From an uncultured Clostridia bacterium (GTDB lineage Bacteria; Bacillota; Clostridia; Christensenellales; Borkfalkiaceae), in the NCBI GenBank assembly GCA_947629845.1, contig CANRFD010000016.1:1-19492 (forward strand): a DNA stretch of 19,492 nt, read 5' to 3'. Each line of letters starts with the position of its first letter. Within the stretch, counting starts at the first letter, position 1. This document shows positions 7,671 to 14,021 of this stretch, one piece after another. A program made the translations under genes and the position numbers. The notes beneath the pieces were generated by a model, which worked only from the letters and a program-made list of their open reading frames with translations, did not search any database and was not told the DNA's origin.

Positions 7671-8447
7671 TTATTCTCCTTTTCCCTCTGTTTTTTTCAA
7701 AAATTCTTCGGTGAGTGCGCTGTATGCCCGCGCTCCCATGCACTTGGGGTCGTGCAGCAAAATGGGCTTGCCGTGGCTGGGCGCCTCCGAAAGCCGCACG
7801 TTGCGCGGAATGACGATCTCATACAGTTTTTTGGTGAAATATTTCTTGATCTCCGCCGCGATCTGCTTGGAGATCAGCGACCTGCCGTCGTACATCGTGA
7901 GCACGACGCCTTCCACCTTGAGCCCCTTGTTGAGATGCTGGCGGACAAGCGATATGGTGTTCATGAGTTGGGACAGCCCCTCGAGCGCATAGTACTCGCT
8001 CTGGATGGGGATGATGGCGCTATCCGACGCGGCGAGCGCATTGATGGTGAGCAGCCCCAGTGACGGCGGGCAGTCGATGAGAATGTAGTCGTACTGCGAA
8101 CGCACCTTGTCGAGCGCCGCCTTTAAGACTTTCTCCCGGCTCTTTTTGTAGACAAGCTCCACCTCCGCCCCCGCGAGGTCGATGTTGGCGGGCAGGATGA
8201 CGAGGTTTTCGAGCTCGGTCGGCAGGATGTTGTCCTTGACCTCCTCCTCGTCGATGAGCACGTTGTAGACCGACTTCTTGAGCTGGCTCTTGGTAAAGCC
8301 CAGCCCCGTGGTCGCGTTGCCCTGCGGATCGAGGTCGACGAGCAGCACCTTTCTGCCGAACGAGGCGAGGTATGCCGCCATGTTGACGCAGGTCGTCGTT
8401 TTGCCCACGCCGCCCTTTTGGTTGGAAAACGAAAATATCTTTCCCAT
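7671..8447 (-). CDS. parA: Chromosome-partitioning ATPase ParA (Soj)
   Basis: A 258-residue Walker-type partitioning ATPase. The deviant Walker A box KGGVGKTT is at 11-18 with the signature lysine, LLVDLDPQGNAT at about 35-46, and Walker B YILIDCPPSLG at 121-131. As a dimer it binds DNA non-specifically, moves ParB-parS complexes, and in Bacillus regulates DnaA. The length matches chromosomal Soj proteins (about 255). The ATG at 8447 has GGGAGG upstream. It starts 15 nt after the ftsH stop, so it is read from the ftsH promoter, and it abuts parB. This differs from the Bacillus order rsmG-noc-soj-spo0J. Confidence 0.97.
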   Translation of the reverse strand: MGKIFSFSNQKGGVGKTTTCVNMAAYLASFGRKVLLVDLDPQGNATTGLGFTKSQLKKSVYNVLIDEEEVKDNILPTELENLVILPANIDLAGAEVELVYKKSREKVLKAALDKVRSQYDYILIDCPPSLGLLTINALAASDSAIIPIQSEYYALEGLSQLMNTISLVRQHLNKGLKVEGVVLTMYDGRSLISKQIAAEIKKYFTKKLYEIVIPRNVRLSEAPSHGKPILLHDPKCMGARAYSALTEEFLKKTEGKGE

Positions 8448-8462
8448 ATTGCCGCCTCCCGC

Positions 8463-10505
8463 TTACGCTTCGTCGCCGTCGCGCGGTTCGCCGTCCGCCT
8501 CTTCACCGGAAGTTGTCTCGGTCTCGGCCGCGGTTTCGGCCGTCGCCGCGGCGCTTTCATCCTCCGAACCCGAGGTCATCTTGCCGAAGGGGTTATCGGG
8601 CGTCTCCTTGTCGTGCGTCTCCATATACTCGAGCACCTCCCTGTAGCCAGCGCCCTTCATAAGCATATCCACCTCGGCGGTGTAGATGGTTTCGCGCTCG
8701 ACGAGCACGCGCGCCATATTGTCAAGTACTGAACGATGTTCGGAGAGCAGCTTCTTCGCGCGCGCGTACGCCTTTTCTACAATGGCCTTGACCTCTTCGT
8801 CGATGATGCCGGCCGTCTCTTCCGAATAGGTGTTGCGCTGCTCGAAATCGCGGCCGAGGAACACGGGGCCGTCGTTTCCGTAGGCGATCGGGCCGAGGCG
8901 CTCGCTCATGCCCCACTCCGTGACCATCTTGCGTGCCATCTGCGTGACGCGCTGGATGTCGTTGGAGGCTCCCGCCGAAACGTCCTGAATGACGATCTCC
9001 TCCGCGACCCTGCCGCCCAACGCCATGCAGATAAAATCGTTAAGTTTATTAACAGTCATGTCGTTGTCGTCGGTGTCGGGGCGCGTAAGCGTGTAGCCTG
9101 CCGCCATGCCGCGGGGAATGATGGAAACTTCCTGCACGTTGTCACAATGCGGCAGGAGCTTGGCGAGGATGGCGTGGCCGCCCTCGTGATAGGCAGTACA
9201 TTTCTTATCGGCCTCGGTGACGACGCGGCTCTTTTTCTGGGGTCCCATGATGACCTTGTTGATGCCCTCGTAGAGCTCGAGGTTGCCGATGGTGTTCTTG
9301 CCCGCACGTGCGGCGAGGATGGCGGCCTCGTTCAGGAGGTTGGCAAGGTCGGCTCCCGAAAATCCGCTCGTCATGCGCGCGATGACTTTGAAGTTTACGT
9401 CGGGTGCGAGCGGCTTGTTGCGCGCGTGCACCTTCAGAATGGCCTCGCGACCCTTGACGTCGGGCAGATGCACATAGATCTGCCTATCGAAGCGGCCGGG
9501 GCGAAGAAGGGCGTTGTCGAGGATGTCGGCACGGTTGGTCGCCGCCATGACGATGATACCCTCGTTGGTCTCGAAGCCGTCCATCTGGACGAGGATCTGG
9601 TTCAGGGTCTGCTCGCGTTCGTCGTGCCCGCCACCGAGCCCCGCTCCGCGTTGACGGCCGACCGCGTCGATCTCATCGATGAAGATGATGCAGGGCTGGT
9701 TCCGCTTCGCCAAGTCGAATAGGTCGCGTACACGCGAGGCGCCGACACCGACGTACATCTCGACGAAATCCGAGCCGCTCGCCGAAAAGAAGGGGACGCC
9801 GGCCTCCCCTGCGACGGCACGGGCGAAGAGAGTTTTTCCCGTCCCGGGAGGCCCCACAAGCAACACACCCTTGGGGATCTTTGCGCCAAGATCGGAGAAC
9901 TTTTTGGGGTTTTTCAGGAACTCGACGACTTCGGCGAGCTCTTCCTTCTCTTCCTCCGCGCCCGCGACGTCGGTAAAACGCACCTTGATGTTGGTGGTCA
10001 CACGCGCCTTGGTCTTGCCAAAGTTCATGATCTTTCCGCCACCGCCGCTGGTCGCGCGCAGGATCATGAAGAATGCGATCACGCCGACGACGAGGATGGC
10101 GATATAGATGAAGTTGCCCCACCAGCTGCCGGCATTGGGGTCTGCCGCCGACTGCATTACGCAGCCGTTCTCGCTCGCCCACGTATCGGTGAGCTCCTTG
10201 AGAGCTTGGCTGTTCTGCCCCCACGGGCTGATCGTCCAGAACTCCTGATTATTCGCAGTTGTACCTGTGATCGTGAAACCGTCGACGTGTATCTTGACGA
10301 TTTGCTCTCCGTTGGTGTACTTGTTTTCCTCCGTCTTTGTGTCGTCTTCGCCCTCGGCGACGCGCGGATCCTCGATCCGTGCAACGAAGTCCGCCCATTC
10401 AAGTTGTCGGCTATTGTGTTCGAGCGTCGTTATCAAAACGACGGTGCCAATAGCAAGTGCGACGACAACAATGGCGGCAATAATTGTCTTGGCTAATTTA
10501 CTCAA
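8463..10505 (-). CDS. ftsH: ATP-dependent zinc metalloprotease FtsH
   Basis: A 680-residue membrane AAA+ protease that extracts and degrades misfolded or regulatory membrane proteins. Membrane helix 1 is at about 3-26, then an extracytoplasmic domain of about 100 residues and helix 2 at 132-150. The AAA domain has Walker A GPPGTGKT (218-225), Walker B IIFIDEID (273-280) and the second region of homology ATNRADILDNALLRPGRFDR (322-341). The zinc site is HEGGH (440-444) with the third ligand Asp516 in ASNDIQR. The tail is acidic and Ala/Thr/Glu-rich. The start is TTG at 10505, with AAAGGAGA seven nt upstream. The in-frame ATG at 10541 has no ribosome site. It is the first gene of an ftsH-parA-parB operon. 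Confidence 0.97.
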   Translation of the reverse strand: MSKLAKTIIAAIVVVALAIGTVVLITTLEHNSRQLEWADFVARIEDPRVAEGEDDTKTEENKYTNGEQIVKIHVDGFTITGTTANNQEFWTISPWGQNSQALKELTDTWASENGCVMQSAADPNAGSWWGNFIYIAILVVGVIAFFMILRATSGGGGKIMNFGKTKARVTTNIKVRFTDVAGAEEEKEELAEVVEFLKNPKKFSDLGAKIPKGVLLVGPPGTGKTLFARAVAGEAGVPFFSASGSDFVEMYVGVGASRVRDLFDLAKRNQPCIIFIDEIDAVGRQRGAGLGGGHDEREQTLNQILVQMDGFETNEGIIVMAATNRADILDNALLRPGRFDRQIYVHLPDVKGREAILKVHARNKPLAPDVNFKVIARMTSGFSGADLANLLNEAAILAARAGKNTIGNLELYEGINKVIMGPQKKSRVVTEADKKCTAYHEGGHAILAKLLPHCDNVQEVSIIPRGMAAGYTLTRPDTDDNDMTVNKLNDFICMALGGRVAEEIVIQDVSAGASNDIQRVTQMARKMVTEWGMSERLGPIAYGNDGPVFLGRDFEQRNTYSEETAGIIDEEVKAIVEKAYARAKKLLSEHRSVLDNMARVLVERETIYTAEVDMLMKGAGYREVLEYMETHDKETPDNPFGKMTSGSEDESAAATAETAAETETTSGEEADGEPRDGDEA

Positions 10506-10568
10506 GTTTTGTCTCCTTTCACTGATTTTGTTTCGCCACATCAGAGTATGCGCGAAACCAACGTATTT

Positions 10569-10597
10569 ATTTTACCATATTAGGGGCGATTTATCAA
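10569..10597 (-). promoter_or_regulatory. Sigma-A promoter of ftsH-parA-parB
   Basis: -35 TTGATA (10592-10597), a 17-nt spacer and -10 TAAAAT (10569-10574) on the minus strand. The predicted start near 10562 leaves a leader of about 57 nt to the TTG start of ftsH. It lies about 100 bp from the nearer parS site, so ParB spreading could affect it (inferred). Confidence 0.85.
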
Positions 10598-10697
10598 GTG
10601 TTTGAAGGGAAATCTTTCCCCGATTTCATAAATATCACCCATTTATCGCAAAAACGCCAAAACGGGAGTGTGCACCTATCCAAAAAACGGGAAATTT

Positions 10698-10713
10698 TGT
10701 TTCACATGAAACA
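10698..10713. other. parS: parS site, one mismatch
   Basis: TGTTTCACATGAAACA differs at one base (G to A at the central CG) from the canonical chromosomal parS palindrome TGTTTCACGTGAAACA, to which ParB clamps load. It lies in the gap between ftsH and cvpA. Confidence 0.9.
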
Positions 10714-10739
10714 TTCTCCCAAATTTTTCGGCATTTTTA

Positions 10740-10755
10740 TGTTTCACGTGAAACA
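10740..10755. other. parS: parS site, exact consensus
   Basis: TGTTTCACGTGAAACA is an exact match to the Bacillus-type parS consensus. It lies 42 bp from the imperfect copy, about four helical turns, so both face the same side of the DNA. It is about 6.8 kb from the proposed oriC. Confidence 0.97.
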
Positions 10756-10832
10756 CTTGGTGCAAGAATTTTTGGGGTGCGTGGGCGGTTTTTGACGGCG
10801 TTCTGGGCACAAAACCGCGCTTTTTACATAAG

Positions 10833-10866
10833 AAAAACGCGTCTGCAGGGGTGCAAACGCGTTTTT
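10833..10866 (-). terminator. Intrinsic terminator after cvpA (T-runs on both sides)
   Basis: A stem of about 14 bp (AAAACGCGTTTGCA with TGCAGACGCGTTTT, one G-T pair) has a CCCC loop and T-runs on both strands. It lies about 20 nt past the cvpA stop and isolates cvpA from the parS/ftsH region. It could work in either direction, though no plus-strand gene ends here. Confidence 0.88.
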
Positions 10867-10884
10867 TGTGCACTTTTCGGATGA

Positions 10885-11424
10885 TTACAGATAGGAGAAC
10901 TGCGCCGCGTAGCGGAATGCGTCCCATTTGTAGATCGCGCCGACGATCGTACTTTCGGAAATAAACTCATCGACGCCGGGCACGGAGACCCAGTAGAAGA
11001 TGGCGAGGAGCAGGAAAATGGCTGCCGCCGCGCCGACCAGCCCCAAAAGCCCGCCGAGGAAGCGGTTCAGAGACCGCATGGCGCCGCTTTTGTCGATGAG
11101 CGCCGTTCCGAAATGCCCCAACATCCACGCGAGCAGGCGTATCACGATGACCAGCGCTACGAATGAGATCGCGGTCGTGACCCAGCTCGCCGCCGTGGCA
11201 TTCCCGATGGAATTTGTCAGCGCCGTCTGTAACCCGAACCAACTTTCGAGTGTGTTCTTGAAGGGGACGCAAAACGCTACCGCGAGCGAGATGGAAAACA
11301 GCGTCCCCGCGATCTTGCATATGCCGCGCAAAAAACCGAGGCATACGCCGGTGAGAATGCCGAGGAGGATCACCGCAAAGAAAACGATGTCCAACACCCA
11401 GGCACCCGCTGCCAATAAGTTCAT
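10885..11424 (-). CDS. CvpA family membrane protein
   Basis: A 179-residue integral membrane protein with four hydrophobic segments: about 8-28, 33-53, 80-105 and 118-145. The pattern DIVFFAVILLGILTGVCLGFLRGICKIAG at the N-terminus and NRFLGGLLGLVGAAAAIFLLLAIFYW near the C-terminus is that of the CvpA / colicin V production family, whose molecular role is not settled. The start at 11424 is set by AAAGGAGA and by the promoter at 11447-11475; an in-frame start at 11475 would overlap the promoter. It is a single-gene transcript ended by the hairpin at 10833-10866, and is divergent from yyaC. Confidence 0.85.
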   Translation of the reverse strand: MNLLAAGAWVLDIVFFAVILLGILTGVCLGFLRGICKIAGTLFSISLAVAFCVPFKNTLESWFGLQTALTNSIGNATAASWVTTAISFVALVIVIRLLAWMLGHFGTALIDKSGAMRSLNRFLGGLLGLVGAAAAIFLLLAIFYWVSVPGVDEFISESTIVGAIYKWDAFRYAAQFSYL

Positions 11425-11446
11425 GGTGTTTCTCCTTTTCACCGAT

Positions 11447-11475
11447 ATTGTAGCATATTTTTGACAAATTGCCAA
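11447..11475 (-). promoter_or_regulatory. Sigma-A promoter of cvpA
   Basis: -35 TTGGCA (11470-11475), a 17-nt spacer and -10 TACAAT (11447-11452) on the minus strand, with the predicted start about 16 nt before the ATG at 11424. No equally good promoter was found for the divergent yyaC gene, which may use a sporulation sigma factor. Confidence 0.75.
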
Positions 11476-11530
11476 CCGTTTATCGCGAACTTGTTATAAA
11501 TTCCCCTTCATCTGGCCAAAAACAGGAGGT

Positions 11531-12103
11531 ATGGAAAAGACGACCAAGGAATACGCATTTCACTTTTATAATTCGATGGCGGAGACGGGCATGATGATGG
11601 CGCTTTCGAAGTGCCTCGGGGAACTCTCCGCCCCGCCCGTCGTGCTGTGCATCGGCAGTGACCTCGCCGTCGGGGACAGCCTCGGCCCCGTCACCGGAAC
11701 GCTGTTAAAACGCAAGAGTAGCTCCTTCTGCGGCTACGTCTATGGCACGCTGCGCAGCCCCGTGACCGCCAAAGAGGTGAAATACCTCGGCGACTTTTTG
11801 CACAAGACCCACCCCGACAGCAAGATCATCGCCGTGGACGCAGCGGTGGGGGAGGAGCAGGACGTGGGGCTTGTGAAGATCGTGAGCGGGGCTCTTCGGC
11901 CGGGCGCAGGCGCAAACAAGCGGCTGGGGAAGGTGGGGGACGTCTCCGTACTCGGCATCGTGGCGAGGCGTTCGGCCTTCTCCTATTCCCTGCTCAATCT
12001 CACCCGCCTGAACATGATCTACCTGATGGCGGAAAATATTGCGGGGGCGATCGCTTCTCTTTCCATAAAAGAAAAAAAAGCAAGAAAAGTTGCTAATAAT
12101 TAA
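11531..12103 (+). CDS. yyaC: YyaC-family spore protease-related protein (DUF1256)
   Basis: A 190-residue protein of the YyaC family, related in fold to the germination protease GPR and to hydrogenase-maturation proteases, and found in spore formers. Key blocks are VVLCIGSDLAVGDSLGP (37-53), with the family GSD...GDSLGP signature, AVDAAVG (101-107), and GALRPGAGANKRLGKVGDVS (120-139). The C-terminus is basic. It stands alone on the plus strand against the direction of its neighbours. The AGGAGG site ends only one base before the ATG at 11531, which is unusually close. The next in-frame ATG (11576) lacks a site and would remove a conserved-looking helix, so 11531 is preferred. Its presence suggests sporulation; the precise function is not established. 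Confidence 0.88.
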   Translation: MEKTTKEYAFHFYNSMAETGMMMALSKCLGELSAPPVVLCIGSDLAVGDSLGPVTGTLLKRKSSSFCGYVYGTLRSPVTAKEVKYLGDFLHKTHPDSKIIAVDAAVGEEQDVGLVKIVSGALRPGAGANKRLGKVGDVSVLGIVARRSAFSYSLLNLTRLNMIYLMAENIAGAIASLSIKEKKARKVANN

Positions 12104-12170
12104 CATGTATTTTGTTAATTTGTGAATTATTTTCATTAAAAGCGCATTTGGAAAATTTTTCCGCAGACTG

Positions 12171-12199
12171 TTGACGAAATTTCCGCGAAAGTGTAAAAT
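12171..12199 (+). promoter_or_regulatory. Sigma-A promoter of the small unknown gene
   Basis: -35 TTGACG (12171-12176), a 17-nt spacer and -10 TAAAAT (12194-12199), about 24 nt before the ribosome site AAAGGAG at 12214-12220. A near-consensus promoter for a 76-residue protein suggests substantial vegetative expression. Confidence 0.82.
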
Positions 12200-12229
12200 G
12201 TAGACAAATTCTGAAAGGAGAAAAAGATC

Positions 12230-12460
12230 ATGGTAAAGACGACGAAAACCAAAACCTATAACACCGAGACCGCGACCGTTGTTAAGAAGGTGACGTTCGG
12301 TGTATACGGCGATCCCGCCGGCTATGAGCTCACGATGTTCGTTACGCCCGAAGGGGACTACTTCCTCTATACCTACGGCGGCGCGGACTCCGCGTATAAG
12401 CAGGAGAAGATCACTGCCTATAGCAAGGCCAAAGCGGAAGAGTGGATCAAGAACAACTGA
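12230..12460 (+). CDS. Small basic protein of unknown function (76 residues)
   Basis: A small, Lys/Thr-rich soluble protein with no signal peptide or membrane segment. It begins MVKTTKTKTYNTETATVVKK and has a middle block TPEGDYFLYTYGGADSAYKQ and the end SKAKAEEWIKNN. The pattern (K-TYNTETA, then GDYFLY-GG--S-Y, then a final A-EW helix) resembles a family of small uncharacterised Firmicutes proteins known to me from accessory regions. That link is from memory and weak. It has a near-consensus promoter, a well-spaced AAAGGAG and a strong terminator, so it is a genuine stand-alone gene. Function unknown. Confidence 0.8.
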   Translation: MVKTTKTKTYNTETATVVKKVTFGVYGDPAGYELTMFVTPEGDYFLYTYGGADSAYKQEKITAYSKAKAEEWIKNN

Positions 12461-12483
12461 ATGTAAGGCAAAATTTTGGAAGG

Positions 12484-12529
12484 AAGCGCCGTTCATTGTT
12501 GGACGGCGCTTTGCTTTTTGGTTTTTTTT
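12484..12529 (+). terminator. Intrinsic terminator of the small unknown gene
   Basis: An 11-bp stem (AAGCGCCGTTC with GGACGGCGCTT, one G-T pair) with a 6-nt loop is followed by TTTGCTTTTTGGTTTTTTTT. It lies 24 nt after the stop codon. Confidence 0.92.
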
Positions 12530-12530
12530 G

Positions 12531-12613
12531 GGGGGGCGCGATTTTGTAGCCCCACCCCCCTACCCCCCTCCCGAGGAGGGGGCGGCAGGAGAGGGCGCGG
12601 GGGCACTTGGTTT
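12531..12613. repeat. G/C-tract repeat with hairpin
   Basis: A strongly C- then G-rich stretch containing an 8-bp hairpin CCCCCTCC-CGA-GGAGGGGG (12564-12582). No ORF with a ribosome site is present. It reads as one module of a gene-free repeat mosaic that continues to about 13057. Confidence 0.6.
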
Positions 12614-12743
12614 ACGCGTCATTCTGACGGGAGCGTAGCGACCGAAGAATCCCGATATGGAGAGTTCGGACTTCGTTGTTCGGGATCCTTCGCGGATAGG
12701 CGATTGCGGACTTCGTAAAACAGTTCGGCTCAGGATGACGCGT
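12614..12743. repeat. 130-bp element with 14-bp terminal inverted repeats
   Basis: The ends ACGCGTCATTCTGA (12614-12627) and TCAGGATGACGCGT (12730-12743) are inverted copies with one mismatch. An inner inverted pair, CGAAGAATCCCG (12643-12654) and CGGGATCCTTCG (12681-12692), also has one mismatch. It has no coding capacity. The 'cattctgacgg-agcg-agcgacc-gaagaatc' and 'caggatgac' words resemble a dispersed intergenic repeat common in gut Firmicutes genomes (from memory). It is compatible with a REP/MITE-like element. Confidence 0.75.
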
Positions 12744-12850
12744 TCCCCCTTGCGCGCGGGGCAGGATGACGTGATTATGTGGCGGGGCGGGGGACATGGG
12801 AAGATCTCCTCCGTTCCTGCGGAACGTCGAGATGAGGACAACGCGCGCCC

Positions 12851-12935
12851 ACTTGGCTCCCCCGTTTGGGGGAGCTGGCACGAAGTGACTGAAGGGGTTT
12901 TCGGCATACAGATAGGGGAGAGCAGTGCTCTCCCC
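12851..12935. repeat. Two strong inverted repeats in intergenic repeat mosaic
   Basis: GCTCCCCC-GTTT-GGGGGAGC (12856-12875) is followed by CTGGCACGAAGTGACTGAAG, and then by a near-perfect palindrome, GGGGAGAGCA-G-TGCTCTCCCC (12915-12935). The first hairpin with its 'ctggcacgaagtgactgaagggg' tail resembles a dispersed Firmicutes repeat (from memory). The interval from 12744 to 12850 is GC-rich, contains another 'ggcaggatgacg' end-like word, and shows no gene. Confidence 0.65.
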
Positions 12936-12966
12936 TTGGGGTTGTACAAATTGACGTGCTTTTGCG

Positions 12967-13057
12967 CAGGAGGGAGTTCCTCCGTGCTGCCGCGGAAGAG
13001 GTTTCTCCGTATTGCCGAAAAAACGTTTTTTCGTGCCGTGGAAAAAGTATTCTTCCA
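12967..13057. repeat. Array of four hairpins at 23-24 nt periodicity
   Basis: Four small inverted repeats start at 12969, 12993, 13016 and 13039. They are GGAGG-GAGTT-CCTCC; CGGAAGA-GGTT-TCTCCG with an unpaired base; the perfect palindrome CGAAAAAACGTTTTTTCG; and TGGAAAAA-GTA-TTCTTCCA with one G-T pair. The first three are joined by variants of TGCTGCCG / TATTGCC / TGCC. The array lies 20-110 nt past the jag stop codon, in what would be its 3' untranslated region. Confidence 0.65.
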
Positions 13058-13076
13058 AATTGGCGTGAAAGGGGAA

Positions 13077-14003
13077 TTATTCCTCCGGGTTGTCGGGGGT
13101 GGCGTCGGGAGTGGTGTCGGGGGTGGGTTCGGCGTCGTCGGACGCGTTGCCGAGGAATGTCCCGAAAAATCCCGAAAATCCGCCCTTCTTGTAGCCCGCC
13201 GTGCCGCCGCCGCGGTTGAAGCTCGTCCCGTTGGTCTCGGGAGCCGTCTCCTTGGGGAGTTCGCGGTGCTCGTACTGCTTCTTGCGGTCGCGGTCGCCGT
13301 ACTTTCCGCCGCGGTCTCTGCCACCCTTTCCGCGGCCGCCGTCGCGGTTTCTGCCGCGCCCGCCGCGCTCGTCCTTATCGTAGGCCTTCGCGTGCTTGGG
13401 AATGATGACGACGTAGCGGGAAGGCTCCTTCCCCTCGCTCTTGGTGTAGACCTCGTCGCTTTCCGCAAGCGCGGAGTGGATGATCCTGCGCTCGTAGGGG
13501 TTCATGGGTTCGAGGCGGACGCGTTTGCCGATGCGCACGGCCTTTGCCGCCAGCTTCTCCGCCACGCGGCGCAGCGTCTCTTCACGCTCCTCGCGGTAGT
13601 TGCCGCAGTCCACGACGACCCGCACGTACTCCTTTCTGCCCGTATTCGCGACGGCGCCCGCCAAGATCTGGATGGCGTCGATGACTTCGCCGCGGCGGCC
13701 GATGATGCCCTTGGTCGTTTCCGCCTTCAGTTCGATGACGATCTTCTCCTCTTCTCCTGCGAGGGAGGGTTGGGCGTCCGAGCCGAGCAGGGGGAGCAGT
13801 CCTTCCAAAAATTTGACGGCGCGCGCACCGTCCGTGAGCTTTTCTTTGACGACGATCCTGACCTTTGCGGGCACCGAACCGATGAGCCGCTTTTTCCCCT
13901 CTTCCAAGATCTCGATATCCACGTCTTCGCGGGTAAGTTTGAGCTCCGCGAGCCCCGCTTCGATTGCCTCTTCCGGCGTTTTGCCTGTAAAAATGTATTC
14001 CAT
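13077..14003 (-). CDS. khpB: RNA-binding protein KhpB / Jag with long Arg-Gly-rich tail
   Basis: A 308-residue cytoplasmic RNA-binding protein. The Jag-N domain (1-52) begins MEYIFTGKTPEEAIEAGLAEL. The KH domain (about 85-135) carries the GRRG loop at 102-105. The R3H domain (about 138-203) carries Arg172 and His176 in NPYERRIIHSAL. The last hundred residues (204-308) are a low-complexity extension, first Arg/Gly/Asp-rich (GGRGRNRDGGRGKGGRDRGG), then Gly/Phe, then a Pro/Asp/Thr/Glu tail. Usual KhpB proteins are about 200-250 residues. Family knowledge: KhpB works with KhpA on small RNAs, division and cell-wall synthesis in Gram-positives. The ATG at 14003 follows AAAGGAG. It is the last gene of the rpmH-rnpA-yidD-yidC-jag cluster, 18 nt after yidC. 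Confidence 0.94.
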   Translation of the reverse strand: MEYIFTGKTPEEAIEAGLAELKLTREDVDIEILEEGKKRLIGSVPAKVRIVVKEKLTDGARAVKFLEGLLPLLGSDAQPSLAGEEEKIVIELKAETTKGIIGRRGEVIDAIQILAGAVANTGRKEYVRVVVDCGNYREEREETLRRVAEKLAAKAVRIGKRVRLEPMNPYERRIIHSALAESDEVYTKSEGKEPSRYVVIIPKHAKAYDKDERGGRGRNRDGGRGKGGRDRGGKYGDRDRKKQYEHRELPKETAPETNGTSFNRGGGTAGYKKGGFSGFFGTFLGNASDDAEPTPDTTPDATPDNPEE

Positions 14004-14021
14004 TTCAAGCTCCTTTCAGCG

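Noticed and set aside
10506..10541. An in-frame ATG upstream of ftsH as the start
   Set aside because: It has no ribosome site, while TTG at 10505 has AAAGGAGA at ideal spacing and gives the normal N-terminal membrane anchor.
12967..13057. Periodic hairpins considered as a CRISPR array
   Set aside because: Units are only 23-24 nt in total, the stems differ in sequence, there are no separate spacers, and no cas genes are present.
12612..13058. A 148-codon minus-strand frame over the repeat region, starting MEEYFFHGTKKRFF
   Set aside because: It is a translation of the hairpin array and dispersed repeats. Similar frames are commonly mis-annotated in repeat-bearing genomes, and no ribosome site is present.
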